Source: Bryobacteraceae bacterium
Lineage (GTDB): Bacteria; Acidobacteriota; Terriglobia; Bryobacterales; Bryobacteraceae
Reading direction: 5' to 3'
Assembly (NCBI GenBank): GCA_019752335.1
Contig: JAIEMJ010000033.1
Span: 62,001-126,000, forward strand
Length of the DNA stretch: 64,000 bases
Shown: one piece after another, positions 20,939 through 29,101 of the stretch
Layout: each line of letters opens with the position of its first letter
Position numbering within the stretch: the stretch's first letter is position 1
Made by a program: the position numbers and the translations under genes
Notes under the pieces: generated by a model
What the model was told of the DNA's origin: nothing
Database searches by the model: none
What the model saw: the letters and a program-made list of their open reading frames with translations, nothing else

Positions 20939-21180
20939 AATTGATTCACTTCCCAATCGGTAGCGGTATCGAAATCGAGTAAGTCTCCCAAAATCGTCTC
21001 TCGCCCGACGCCGCTGCCGCGCAATGGCTTCCGTGGCATCTGTTCCAGCGGCACTACCCGCGCCACGGGTTTGCCGCGTTTGGTAACAACTACACACGTC
21101 TGAAGGTTGGCCACTTGGTCCAGGAGTTGGAGGCATTTGGCCTTGAACTCCGTAGCCGAGATTTCCGTGATCACATCCAT
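20935..21180 (-). CDS. vapB: VapB-type (Phd/YefM) antitoxin
   Basis: 81 residues. The N-terminus VITEISATEFKAKCLQLLDQV and TKRGKPVARVVPL are the Phd/YefM DNA-binding and dimerisation fold. The C-terminal tail GDLLDFDTATDWEV is the acidic toxin-binding strand. The toxin start overlaps its stop by 4 nt. An inverted repeat lies 18 bp upstream of the ATG and probably serves as an autoregulatory operator. Confidence 0.88.
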   Translation of the reverse strand: MDVITEISATEFKAKCLQLLDQVANLQTCVVVTKRGKPVARVVPLEQMPRKPLRGSGVGRETILGDLLDFDTATDWEVNQL

Positions 21181-21197
21181 GACGCTATCTTACCAAA

Positions 21198-21218
21198 ATG
21201 ACCGGTTGTTCTGGTCAT
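21198..21218. promoter_or_regulatory. Inverted repeat upstream of vapB
   Basis: ATGACC-N9-GGTCAT, a perfect 6-bp inverted repeat just upstream of the vapB start at 21180. A TAAGAT sequence between repeat and ATG could be a -10 element. Position and symmetry suggest the VapBC operator; not proven. Confidence 0.45.
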
Positions 21219-21387
21219 CTAATCCGCCGGAATGCCGCTGATGGCCAGCTACCATTCGAGCTCGCACTCTGAATCGGCCCCTGGGGTGGTACGACCCAGG
21301 TCCGGTGCCAGTAAACCAGCCGAAATCCTCACCCGCCTTCCGTGCCTCCCGGCGCACCCGCCCTCGCTCGCTTTTCCTGCGCAACGT

Positions 21388-21414
21388 CATACGCGAAAGT
21401 GAAGGTCGTGGCAT
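21388..21414 (+). repeat. 27-bp imperfect direct repeat, copy B
   Basis: Partner of the repeat at 20476-20502 (two mismatches). It lies in the leader of the DUF6526 gene, ending about 10 bp before its start codon. Confidence 0.6.
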
Positions 21415-21424
21415 CATGGAGGGC

Positions 21425-21853
21425 ATGTCGCAAAACTATGCCAACCACGCGCAACGTGTACCCGTCTTCCTGGCGGCCGGAATTGTTCTTCTGCTCACCG
21501 TCATCGGCGCCTGCGTCAACATGTACCAAAGCTTCGGCGATCATGAGCGAATGTATAACGCCTCCCTGGTGCTGGTGCTGAGCCTCTGTGCGCTGGTGAT
21601 CTGGTTTTATGCCCGTACTTTTGCCCTGAAGGCGCAGGACCGCGCGATTCGTGCCGAAGAGAACTTGCGTCACTTCGCGATGACTGGCAAACTACTGGAT
21701 TCGCGCCTGGAAACGCTGCAAATCGTCGCATTGCGCTTCGCTTCGGATGGTGAGTTTGTCGAGTTGGCCAAGAAGGCCGCGGAGCAGGGCACGGCGCCCA
21801 AGGACATCAAGCAAGCCATCAAGAACTGGCGTCCGGACCTCTATCGCGCATAG
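21425..21853 (+). CDS. DUF6526-like two-helix membrane protein
   Basis: 142 residues from ATG 21425, chosen because GGAGG precedes it by 4 nt and because the conserved MSQNYANHAQRVP begins here. Two transmembrane helices (about residues 15-35 and 45-65) are followed by a charged helical tail (ALKAQDRAIRAEENLRHFAMTG and beyond), probably cytoplasmic. I match this to the DUF6526 group by its pattern; the function of that group is unknown. The 27-bp repeat lies in its upstream region, so regulation may have been touched by the event that placed vapBC here. Confidence 0.75.
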   Translation: MSQNYANHAQRVPVFLAAGIVLLLTVIGACVNMYQSFGDHERMYNASLVLVLSLCALVIWFYARTFALKAQDRAIRAEENLRHFAMTGKLLDSRLETLQIVALRFASDGEFVELAKKAAEQGTAPKDIKQAIKNWRPDLYRA

Positions 21854-21899
21854 GCCCCTCGCTCATGGGCAGGCAAAGCGCGGTAGAATTGCGGGCGGT

Positions 21900-22904
21900 A
21901 TGATGCGCAACACTCTCCTCGCTCTCCTGCTCGCCACCGGGACATTGTCCGGGCAAACTAAGAAGATCATGGTGATGGAAGGCCAGATCCTCAACGAACT
22001 GGGATCCATCCCGGGAGCCAATCTGGTGCTCGCAACGGACCGCGCCACCGCGATGCGCGAAATTGTCGACGCGGACGCCGTCATCGGCGCGCCGAGCGCC
22101 GAACTACTCCAGTTAGGCAAGAACGTCAAATGGCTACAAGTGATGAGCGCCGGCGTGGAGCCCGTGCTGCATCTCTCCGGCAGTAACTACCTGCGCGACT
22201 CCGACATCGTGCTCACGAATAACCAGATCGTGCAGGGCCCCGAAATCGCGGACCATGCGCTGGCGCTGCTGCTGACGCTCTCGCGCGGACTGCTGAAGTT
22301 TGAGCGTATGCGCACCGAAGAAAACTGGCAGCCGCGCCCGTATCCGGGCATCGAGTTGCGCGGCAAGACGGCCGTGGTGGTCGGCGTGGGCGGCATCGGC
22401 AGCCAGATTGCCTTGCGCGCGTGGGCCTTCGGCATGAACGTCATCGGCGTGGATCCCGAAGACATTCCGTTTTCGCCCTTCATCACGCGCGTCGTGAAGC
22501 CGGACCAGATCGATAGCGTGATGCCGCTCGCCGATGTGCTCTTCATCTCGGCGCCGCACACGCCGCAAAGCCACAAGATGATCGGGCCGAAGCAGTTTGA
22601 GCTGATGAAGCAGAACTCGTACTTCATCGCCGTCAGCCGGGGCGGCACTTATGACCTGAACTCGCTGATCAAGGCGCTGGATAGCCGCCGCCTGGCAGGC
22701 GCCGGAGTCGACGTGATGGATCCGGAGCCGCTGCCCAAGGGCAACGCGCTGTGGAAGTTCGACAACGTGGTGATCACGCCCCACATCGCTGGCCGCTCCG
22801 ACATGGACCGGGGCCGGATGGTGGGCACCATCGGCGCCAACATCCGCCGCTTCATCGCGGGCCAGCCGCTGCTTAACGTGGTGGACAAGAAGAAGGGCTA
22901 CTAA
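21900..22904 (+). CDS. D-isomer specific 2-hydroxyacid dehydrogenase with signal peptide
   Basis: 334 residues from ATG 21900. The first 19 residues (MMRNTLLALLLATGTLSGQ) form a typical signal peptide, which is unexpected for this NAD-dependent family. The catalytic core is standard: Rossmann GVGGIGSQIALRAWAFGMNVIG, the arginine in SRGGTYD, the glutamate in DVMDPEPLP and the histidine in VVITPHIAG. The family interconverts 2-oxo and D-2-hydroxy acids. If exported through Sec it would lack NAD supply, so either the cofactor is bound before Tat-like export, the N-terminus is a membrane anchor, or the activity is different. It converges with the next gene, with 4 nt overlap. Confidence 0.85.
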   Translation: MMRNTLLALLLATGTLSGQTKKIMVMEGQILNELGSIPGANLVLATDRATAMREIVDADAVIGAPSAELLQLGKNVKWLQVMSAGVEPVLHLSGSNYLRDSDIVLTNNQIVQGPEIADHALALLLTLSRGLLKFERMRTEENWQPRPYPGIELRGKTAVVVGVGGIGSQIALRAWAFGMNVIGVDPEDIPFSPFITRVVKPDQIDSVMPLADVLFISAPHTPQSHKMIGPKQFELMKQNSYFIAVSRGGTYDLNSLIKALDSRRLAGAGVDVMDPEPLPKGNALWKFDNVVITPHIAGRSDMDRGRMVGTIGANIRRFIAGQPLLNVVDKKKGY

Positions 22905-23383
22905 AGCTTGGGCAGTATGACGGCCTTGCCGTCTTCCTGCAGCGGCCGGTCTGGGAAGAATTTTTCGTGGCGAATCCGGCGCCAGCCTGGCGCGGTGCGG
23001 ACCCAAGTGTCGCGAGCCAGCGAGCCCACGACTTTGTTCTGCTCGCGACGGTAAACCCAGTAGACGGCCTGGGCGTTCCAGGCGTTCTCCCGGAAGTAGA
23101 TGATGTCTATGGTGGGCGAGGGTCTTTTTTCGGAGGGTACCTCAAGTAGGCCTTCCATCAGCCGTAAGGCGTCGGCACGGGTGAGGGTTTCGCCAGAGGG
23201 CAGGGTGCTTACCCAGTCTGGTACGTCAATGGCGTCCATCAGACGCCGCAAGTCGCTCACGCTTTTGGCTTCTCGCATGCTGGCGAACGTCGCGGTATAG
23301 ATTGCCGTGATCGTCTGTTTCAGGTCTTCCTGGGCAGCGGCGGTAGCGGCGCCAAGTATCAGGGTGAACATCAAGCGCTTCAT
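22901..23383 (-). CDS. Secreted NTF2-like/SnoaL-like protein
   Basis: 160 residues with a signal peptide (MKRLMFTLILGAATAAAQ). The mature part, with DLKQTITAIYTATFASMREA and a strand-rich AVYWVYRREQNKVVGSLARDTWVRTAPGWRRIRHE region (in pieces), has the helix-then-curved-sheet pattern of DUF4440/SnoaL-like NTF2 folds, a small-molecule-binding or catalytic scaffold. No specific activity can be assigned. It is the last gene of a leftward PadR-small membrane protein-NTF2 unit. Confidence 0.65.
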   Translation of the reverse strand: MKRLMFTLILGAATAAAQEDLKQTITAIYTATFASMREAKSVSDLRRLMDAIDVPDWVSTLPSGETLTRADALRLMEGLLEVPSEKRPSPTIDIIYFRENAWNAQAVYWVYRREQNKVVGSLARDTWVRTAPGWRRIRHEKFFPDRPLQEDGKAVILPKL

Positions 23384-23393
23384 TGATTCTCCT

Positions 23394-23645
23394 TCAAATT
23401 CCTAGCAGGTAAGCGTAGAGAGCCGTGTGGATCGCGAAGGTGAGAGCGACGCTGCCCAGGCTCACCTGCCACCCGGTACGTCGGCCCCACTCGCTCATCG
23501 CGCCCGCCAACAGGCCGCAGATTTCCGGCGGGACGTCGGGCCAGCGTTGGCAGGTATCCCTGATGACCACGACCATCTCGGCACTAAATGCGCGACGGAA
23601 GTCCGGAGGATAGAGCCAGAGCAGGATCGCCAGAAAGCGGACCAT
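23394..23645 (-). CDS. Small membrane protein next to PadR regulator
   Basis: 83 residues. MVRFLAILLWLYPPDFRRAFSAEM followed by a helical stretch and a C-terminal membrane segment (SVALTFAIHTALYAYLLGI). The LYPPDFRRAFSAEM motif resembles the prefix found at the start of acidobacterial FtsX-type permeases that are usually encoded next to PadR regulators; here the large permease part is absent. It starts 3 nt after the PadR stop and is co-transcribed with it. Function unknown. Confidence 0.65.
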   Translation of the reverse strand: MVRFLAILLWLYPPDFRRAFSAEMVVVIRDTCQRWPDVPPEICGLLAGAMSEWGRRTGWQVSLGSVALTFAIHTALYAYLLGI

Positions 23646-23648
23646 GGG

Positions 23649-23996
23649 CTACGCCTCCCCCAGGCGCGTGGTCGCGATGCGAGCCAGCGACTGGATCCGT
23701 TCGATGTCAGCGGCGAGACGCTGGCGTCCGAAGGGAGTGAGTTGGTAGGCCTGTTTGTCGCGGGAGGTGTCGTCCTGCGCGAAGCGCTCAATCCAGCCAT
23801 TCTCCAGCAGCCGTTTGAGCGCCCCGTAAAGGGTGCCGGTGCTGAGTCGGACGCGCCCCTCGGTGAGGGCGGCGACGTCCTGAATCAGGGCATAGCCGTG
23901 GCGGGGCTGAGGAGACAGGCTGAGGAGGATCAGGAAGACGGGCTCGCTCAGAGGCTCGTCGTTTCGCGCGTCATGTTGTAATATGACCTGTTGCAT
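23649..23996 (-). CDS. PadR-family transcriptional regulator
   Basis: 115 residues. The winged-helix signature LILLSLSPQPRHGYALIQDV, LSTGTLYGALKRLLENGWIER and QAYQLTPFGRQRLAADI is complete, with a short dimerisation helix at the end. PadR proteins repress small neighbouring operons and release DNA on binding a ligand. It heads an operon with the small membrane protein and the secreted NTF2-like protein. A TAATAT box ends about 6 nt before the start codon, so the message could be leaderless, and an inverted repeat spans the start. Confidence 0.88.
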   Translation of the reverse strand: MQQVILQHDARNDEPLSEPVFLILLSLSPQPRHGYALIQDVAALTEGRVRLSTGTLYGALKRLLENGWIERFAQDDTSRDKQAYQLTPFGRQRLAADIERIQSLARIATTRLGEA

Positions 23997-24008
23997 AACG
24001 ATATATTA
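23979..24008. promoter_or_regulatory. PadR promoter/operator candidate
   Basis: TAATAT-N18-ATATTA forms a symmetric pair of AT-rich arms around the PadR start codon. On the minus strand the upstream arm reads TAATAT and would serve as a -10 element, with CGGACA 16 bp further upstream. Symmetry plus position suggests autorepression by PadR. Confidence 0.4.
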
Positions 24009-24146
24009 GCACACCGGATTTGTTTGTCCGACGAGATTTTAAATGGCGTTTTTTGTATGTCATAGCAGGATCTGGGCTCTAAACCGGTCAATGGGCGAGC
24101 GCGTGTCAGGTTTCGATATTGTTACAAAAATGTTACACTTCCATGA

Positions 24147-24791
24147 ATGCGCCGACGTCTTATCGTCTTCGCTCTGACGGCGCTGGCCGCCGGTGCGCAA
24201 GTCCCCCAGTTTGAATCCTGGACCGACACCACCTTCACCGCCTGGCGCAATCAGCGGACTGAAGTGAACGTCAACGCCCAACTCCGCGCCTACCCCACGC
24301 GCTTCGACGCCTATCGTACCCGCACCGGACCCATCATCGAGCACCGCCTCCGCGACGGCCTCTCTTTTTGGGGCGGCGCTTACTTTCAGCATCTGCAATC
24401 GGGCGTGGGAGAGAAGCAGACCTTTGACAACTTCGCTCGCTTCTTCGGGGGGCTCACCTACCGGCTATACCGCAATCGCCTCATCCAACTCGACGGCCGG
24501 ACCGTCGCCGAGCGCTTTTGGGGCATTAAGTCCGGCGACTACTCCCGCTTCCGTCACCGGTTTCTGTTGACGACGAACAAGACTATTGGCCCCTACGTGA
24601 GCAACGAACTCTTCGCGACGCGCACGGGTCTGCTGAGTGACCGCGTGGCGGCCGGCCTGCGGACTCGCATCACTCCGGAATGGAGCATGCTGACCGGGTA
24701 CTTGTACGAGAACCGGTCCTTCGCCAATCAGCCGAACCGGCATGTGCTGGTGATCAGCGTCACGTACCGGAAGGCGATCATTGCGCGGTAG
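24147..24791 (+). CDS. Outer-membrane beta-barrel protein, DUF2490-like
   Basis: 214 residues with a short signal peptide (MRRRLIVFALTALAAGAQ). The mature protein alternates hydrophobic and polar residues in about ten beta strands (QLRAYPTRF, SFWGGAYFQHL, YRNRLIQLDGRTVAERFWG, RFRHRFLLTTNK and so on). This matches the small DUF2490 barrels, which contain a conserved R-x-R-x-R strand. It likely sits in the outer membrane; role unknown. Its 3' end overlaps the convergent hydrolase gene by 14 nt. Confidence 0.75.
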   Translation: MRRRLIVFALTALAAGAQVPQFESWTDTTFTAWRNQRTEVNVNAQLRAYPTRFDAYRTRTGPIIEHRLRDGLSFWGGAYFQHLQSGVGEKQTFDNFARFFGGLTYRLYRNRLIQLDGRTVAERFWGIKSGDYSRFRHRFLLTTNKTIGPYVSNELFATRTGLLSDRVAAGLRTRITPEWSMLTGYLYENRSFANQPNRHVLVISVTYRKAIIAR

Positions 24792-26076
24792 CAGCAGTGC
24801 CGGCTTCGTAGCAGTGCATTTCGAGCCCCAGGGCCCAGCGGCGCTGGAAGCCCTTCCAATAACCGCCTTCGCCGGTGCTGTACTTGGCCCCGGCGGGGCC
24901 TGTCTGGCTCGCGGGCCAGACGGCGTCGGCGGCGCGCTTTTGGCCGGGGTGGAGGTAGGCGTCGCGGGTCTGGTCGCCCTTCAGATAACGGTCGAGGAAG
25001 GCGGTGGCGAAGTGCTGGTTGATGGCCAGGATCCTATCCTTGCGCCAGACGGGCTCTTCAAAGCTCTCGCGCCCCGCGAAGTCCAGGGCGACCCCCGCGG
25101 GCGCGGGATTGCCGCCCACGTTGTGACGCGCGTTCTGGTAGACCAGCATGCAGCGGTTCGAATTCCTGGCGCCTTCGAAGGCGCGTTTCACGCCCTTCTC
25201 ATAGCCGGAAATGTCGTCCTGGTCGCCGACGATGAAGAGCGAAGGCAGCGTGAGGCCTTCCAAACCCTGGTTGTCCCAGCTATTCATCTGCGCGCCCCAC
25301 GGCGCGATGGCGATGATCGCCTTCAGGTTGGCGGGACGGCGCGCCGTGAACTTCTCGTTGCCCGCCGTCCACGGCTCCAGATAACCGCCCGGAATCATGC
25401 CGGCCACGGGCGACTTCGGGTTATACCCGGCGCCGCCGCTGGCGAGCGCGCCGTAGCCGCCCATGGAGTAGCCGATGATCGCGGCTTGGGTGGCGTCGAT
25501 GGGTAAGCCCTGGGTCTGCTTGCTCAGCGAGTCGAGGACAAAAAGCTGGTCGGCCGAGCGGTTCAGCAGGGTGCTCGAAAAGGCGCGGATTTCGCCAAAG
25601 ACCGAGTCGGTATGGTCGATCGCGGCGACGACGTAGCCCTTCGACGCCAGGTTCTCCGTGAGGTACGAGAGGAACGTCCGCGAGCCGGGGTAACCGTGCG
25701 AGACGATCACCAGCGGGAACTTGGCACCCGTGCGGGGCGTGGCGTCGCGCTTGGCTTTGCCCGGGAACTGAAACGTACCCTTGGTCCCGCGGCCCGCCAT
25801 CGGACTCTCGTAAACCGTCTCGTCTTTTTCCCCCGGCGCCAAAGTGGCCGGATACCAGATTTCGACTTTCAAGCGCCGGTCCGTCGAGGGAGCCGTCTTC
25901 GTCTTGGCATCGAATTGGAGAATATCCACTTGCGCCGGATTCACTAACTCCACGGTCCGCACGCCGACAGTGTAAGTGCCAAAAGCGGCTAACTCCGGCG
26001 CGTCAACGCCCGGGACGCTGTAGTAAGTCTGAGCCAATAAAGGCGCGACGAGGAGAGCGAATAGAGTAAGTTGCAT
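24778..26076 (-). CDS. Secreted alpha/beta hydrolase (PAF-acetylhydrolase/dienelactone hydrolase-like)
   Basis: 432 residues with a signal peptide (MQLTLFALLVAPLLAQ). The alpha/beta hydrolase core has an oxyanion strand FPLVIVSHGYPGSR, the nucleophile elbow IGYSMGGYGAL and a C-terminal catalytic histidine candidate in YQNARHNVGG. The N-terminal LKVEIWYPATLAPG segment is typical of the PAF-acetylhydrolase-like group. It probably hydrolyses an ester or short acyl group outside the cytoplasm. The gene begins 3 nt after the MFS transporter stop, implying one operon and perhaps hydrolysis coupled with uptake of the product. Confidence 0.85.
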   Translation of the reverse strand: MQLTLFALLVAPLLAQTYYSVPGVDAPELAAFGTYTVGVRTVELVNPAQVDILQFDAKTKTAPSTDRRLKVEIWYPATLAPGEKDETVYESPMAGRGTKGTFQFPGKAKRDATPRTGAKFPLVIVSHGYPGSRTFLSYLTENLASKGYVVAAIDHTDSVFGEIRAFSSTLLNRSADQLFVLDSLSKQTQGLPIDATQAAIIGYSMGGYGALASGGAGYNPKSPVAGMIPGGYLEPWTAGNEKFTARRPANLKAIIAIAPWGAQMNSWDNQGLEGLTLPSLFIVGDQDDISGYEKGVKRAFEGARNSNRCMLVYQNARHNVGGNPAPAGVALDFAGRESFEEPVWRKDRILAINQHFATAFLDRYLKGDQTRDAYLHPGQKRAADAVWPASQTGPAGAKYSTGEGGYWKGFQRRWALGLEMHCYEAGTAATAQ

Positions 26077-26079
26077 GGC

Positions 26080-27384
26080 CTAGAGGATCTCCGGTTTGTA
26101 GCCGCCCCGGGAACGGTCATAGAGCCAGATGGCACCGAAGACGACGAGTAAAATCGCTGGCAAAATCGCCACGGCTTGGAATGACGTACTTGCGGCGGAG
26201 CTGAGCACCTGGTCTAGTTCCGGTCCGGCGAGTTTATTGAAAGCGGCATTGCCGCCCGCCTTCTCAATTTTCGCATTGTCGAAGATCTGGCCGAGTTTGG
26301 GCAGAACGAGGAAAATTGACAGGTTACCCGCGGTGCCCATCAGGCCCATCAGCAAAGCGCCGCCGCGCGGGAAGCGTTCGGCGGCGGCGGCCAGCATGGT
26401 GGGCCACATGTAGCAGACGCCGGTGCCCCAAAGAGTCGCCGCCAGAAAGCCGGTGACGGGCGAGTTGGCGAAGCTCAGTGCTACCAGTCCGAGCGAGGCC
26501 AGTAACGCAGAGATCCAGAGTAAGCCGACGGGCGAGAGCCGGTGCGCCAACGGACCCGCGAAATGGCGCATGGCGAACATCAAGGCACTTACATAAATGA
26601 GTAAGATGATGCCTTGCATGCCGACGGTACGGGAGAGCGCTAAGTCCACCCATTGGCCGGGTGCGAGTTCGGACGCGGCGGTGAGAAACATCGACAAGAA
26701 CCATACCAGGAAAAACGGCTTGAGTAACTCCTTGAACATTTGCCCGGCGGGAATTCCGGCGGCGGCACGTTCCGTCGGCGGGAATTTCAGGGTGAGGCTC
26801 ATCACGCCGAAAATCGCCGCGGGAATTAAAGTACAAGCGAGTTTCACTTTCCACGAAACGCCAAACTGCGCGAGCGCCAAGCCGAGGAGTCCACCAATGA
26901 TAATCCCGCCGGGCCACCAGGCATGCAGCGTGTTGAGTTTGGCAGTCTTGTCCGAAGGATAGATGGCGGTGGTGAGCGGGTTGATGACGGTTTCGACGAG
27001 TCCCCAGCCGATGCCGATCACCACCATGCCGCCCCAGACGGCCCAGTAGACCGCGGGCCCGGAAGCGACCTCCCCGGCGAACATCACCCCCAGCGTGCCG
27101 AAGATGAAGCAGAGCGAAGATACCGCTAGCAGCCGGCCCATCCCGAGATAGTCGAGCAGCGGGCTGCCGATGGCGATGGTTATCGCGAAGCCGAGCGACG
27201 CCACGCCGAGCACGGCGCCGGTCATGGCGGCGGAGGTGAGCCGGTCGAGCGGGTCAAAAAAAGTCGACTGTAGGTCTGAGGCGACACTGGAGCGTAGAGC
27301 AAAGTTAATGCCGGCGGTCATCAGGGCGAGGAGACTGACGAGGAAGAGCTTGGCGTGGTCGTACGAAGACGAGGGCTTGGTCAT
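26080..27384 (-). CDS. Major facilitator superfamily transporter (sugar permease-like)
   Basis: 434 residues with about twelve hydrophobic segments in two halves of six, separated by a cytoplasmic loop around LKFPPTERAAAG. The overall pattern, including an N-terminal LVSLLALMTAGINFALRSSV helix and WWPGGIIIGGLLG, is closest to the FucP/sugar-permease type of MFS carriers. Substrate unknown. It is first in a two-gene operon with the secreted hydrolase. Confidence 0.82.
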   Translation of the reverse strand: MTKPSSSYDHAKLFLVSLLALMTAGINFALRSSVASDLQSTFFDPLDRLTSAAMTGAVLGVASLGFAITIAIGSPLLDYLGMGRLLAVSSLCFIFGTLGVMFAGEVASGPAVYWAVWGGMVVIGIGWGLVETVINPLTTAIYPSDKTAKLNTLHAWWPGGIIIGGLLGLALAQFGVSWKVKLACTLIPAAIFGVMSLTLKFPPTERAAAGIPAGQMFKELLKPFFLVWFLSMFLTAASELAPGQWVDLALSRTVGMQGIILLIYVSALMFAMRHFAGPLAHRLSPVGLLWISALLASLGLVALSFANSPVTGFLAATLWGTGVCYMWPTMLAAAAERFPRGGALLMGLMGTAGNLSIFLVLPKLGQIFDNAKIEKAGGNAAFNKLAGPELDQVLSSAASTSFQAVAILPAILLVVFGAIWLYDRSRGGYKPEIL

Positions 27385-27420
27385 GAATGACCGTTTATAC
27401 CACGCCGAAACCCTCGCCTA

Positions 27421-27672
27421 CTATTGGTCCGCCAAGGCCGACCGGCTTTGCCGCTTCAGCCGGTTCAGGCAGGGCATCGCGAGCTCCTTGTAGTTGCTCC
27501 GAGCGGGATCCACCGAGACGACGGCTTGCCCGTCCCGCACCTCTTGCGCGGCCCAATACAAGATGGTTAAAGCGTTGCTAAAGAGCTCTTTGTAGGTGTC
27601 AATCCCCAATTTTTCCATCAACGCCTTCAACTCTCGCACATCCTCTTCCGGGATTTCCATTTGAATTCGCAT
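27421..27672 (-). CDS. Small ribbon-helix-helix-like protein
   Basis: 83 residues. MRIQMEIPEEDVRELKALME followed by GIDTYKELFSNALTILYWAAQEVRDGQAV has the strand-helix-helix pattern of ribbon-helix-helix proteins, which bind DNA as dimers. No toxin gene lies beside it. A near-consensus promoter precedes it (27701-27729), and its base composition is slightly lower in GC than its neighbours. It is monocistronic and could be an orphan regulator or antitoxin-like protein. Confidence 0.7.
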   Translation of the reverse strand: MRIQMEIPEEDVRELKALMEKLGIDTYKELFSNALTILYWAAQEVRDGQAVVSVDPARSNYKELAMPCLNRLKRQSRSALADQ

Positions 27673-27700
27673 TACATCCTCTTTCGATCAAGTTAAGCTC

Positions 27701-27729
27701 ATTTTATGATGACTTTATGAGTATGTCAA
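27701..27729 (-). promoter_or_regulatory. Near-consensus sigma70 promoter for the ribbon-helix-helix gene
   Basis: On the minus strand, TTGACA (27729-27724), a 17-bp spacer and TAAAAT (27706-27701) precede the ATG at 27672 by about 28 bp. The -35 box is perfect and the -10 box matches 5 of 6. It is the clearest vegetative promoter in the window. Confidence 0.65.
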
Positions 27730-27829
27730 TACCATTCCGGGAGCCTCGACCCAAAATTTGGCTTTGTTTTGTCCTCCCCCGGTGGCCTACACTAGGAGTC
27801 AGATCAACCTCATAGGAGCATCCATTTCC

Positions 27830-29101
27830 ATGTCTGAAGACTTCTCCCGGCGCAACCTCGTCAAAGCCGCCGCCCTCGCTGCCGGACCGGCCGCCCTTAC
27901 GGCCCTCGGCCAGAACAGCAAACTGAAGGTCGGCTTTATTGGCGTCGGCGGACGCGGCTATTACCTCATGGAGCGCATGTATGTGGGGAGTAAGGAGTCA
28001 GTAGAAGTCGTCGGCGTCTGCGACACCTACGAAGGCAACAAGAATCGCGGGAAGGACCGGGTGCAGACCATGGGCGGCAATACGCCCAAGACCTACGTGG
28101 ACTACCAGGAACTCCTCGCCGACCCCTCGGTCGACGTCGTCTTCATCGCTACGCCCGAGCACCTGCACCACTCCATGGCCCTCGCCGCATTGAAGGCGAA
28201 GAAGCACATCTACTTGGAGAAGCCCATCGCCCACACCATCGAAGAGGGTGCCGAGATTGTCGCCGCCGCCGAGAAGAGCGGCAAGATGGTGCAGGTGGGT
28301 ACGCAGAACCGCTCGAACTCGCTCTACATCAAGGCCAAGGAGATGGTGGATAAGGGCATGATTGGCGAAGTCCACTACGTGCGCGCCTTCTGGTACCGCA
28401 ATTCCACCGAAGATAACCCCTCCTGGCGCTACGCCATCCCTGCCGACACCAACGAGAAAAATACCGACTGGAAGAAGTTCGTCGGTCCCGCGAAGGCCCG
28501 CCCCTTCGACAAACAGCGCTACTTCCAATGGCGCCTCTACTCGGACTATTCGAGTGGGATCTCCACCGACTTGCTGGTCCACCAGACCGACATCACCAAT
28601 TTCGTCTGCGGCAAGACCGAGCCGCTCTCCTGCGTCGCCTCCGGCGGCATCTATCGTTGGACCGCCGCCAATGACGACCGCGAGGTGAACGACTGTCTCT
28701 CGGCCATCTACGAGTATCCCGGCAAGTTCCACATCAACTACTCGTGCTACTTCGGCAACGAGAATTTCGGCTACGGCGAGCAGTTCATGGGCAATGAAGG
28801 CACCATCGAAGTGCTGAACCGGCAGAGCATCATCTTCACGCCGGAGACCTTCCGTGGCAAGGCGCCCGCGCACGTGGCGGCGCGCAAGGCCGAACGGATC
28901 GACATGCCCGGCAACGACAACAAGGCCGTCGAGGCGCATGTCCGCAATCTGATGGAAGCGATCCAAGGCAAGGCTAAGCTGACGACGCCTCCGAAGATGG
29001 GTCAGCAGGCGGCGATCGGCGGCCACTTGGCGACCATGTCGCTCAAGACCAACAAGAAGATCCTCTGGGACGAGCGCACGCAGAAGTATCGCAACGCCTA
29101 A
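27830..29101 (+). CDS. Gfo/Idh/MocA-family oxidoreductase with Tat signal
   Basis: 423 residues from ATG 27830, which follows AGGAG by 11 nt. SRRNLVKAAALAAGPAAL at the N-terminus is a twin-arginine signal, so the folded, cofactor-loaded enzyme is likely exported. The NAD(P) fold has GVGGRGYYLMERM and the catalytic-type EKPIAHT motif; the C-terminal domain holds the usual substrate-binding sheet. These enzymes oxidise or reduce sugars, inositols and related polyols. The start of the RraA-like gene overlaps its stop (TAATG), so the two are translationally coupled. Confidence 0.9.
   Translation: MSEDFSRRNLVKAAALAAGPAALTALGQNSKLKVGFIGVGGRGYYLMERMYVGSKESVEVVGVCDTYEGNKNRGKDRVQTMGGNTPKTYVDYQELLADPSVDVVFIATPEHLHHSMALAALKAKKHIYLEKPIAHTIEEGAEIVAAAEKSGKMVQVGTQNRSNSLYIKAKEMVDKGMIGEVHYVRAFWYRNSTEDNPSWRYAIPADTNEKNTDWKKFVGPAKARPFDKQRYFQWRLYSDYSSGISTDLLVHQTDITNFVCGKTEPLSCVASGGIYRWTAANDDREVNDCLSAIYEYPGKFHINYSCYFGNENFGYGEQFMGNEGTIEVLNRQSIIFTPETFRGKAPAHVAARKAERIDMPGNDNKAVEAHVRNLMEAIQGKAKLTTPPKMGQQAAIGGHLATMSLKTNKKILWDERTQKYRNA

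Noticed and set aside
24060-24398. Minus-strand frame upstream of the PadR gene
   Set aside because: Mostly antisense to the DUF2490-like gene, with no domain or translation signal.
27998-29026. 342-codon minus-strand frame opposite the Gfo/Idh gene
   Set aside because: Shadow frame rich in V, G, A, H and D with no start signals or domain; the plus-strand gene has a Tat signal and full motif set.
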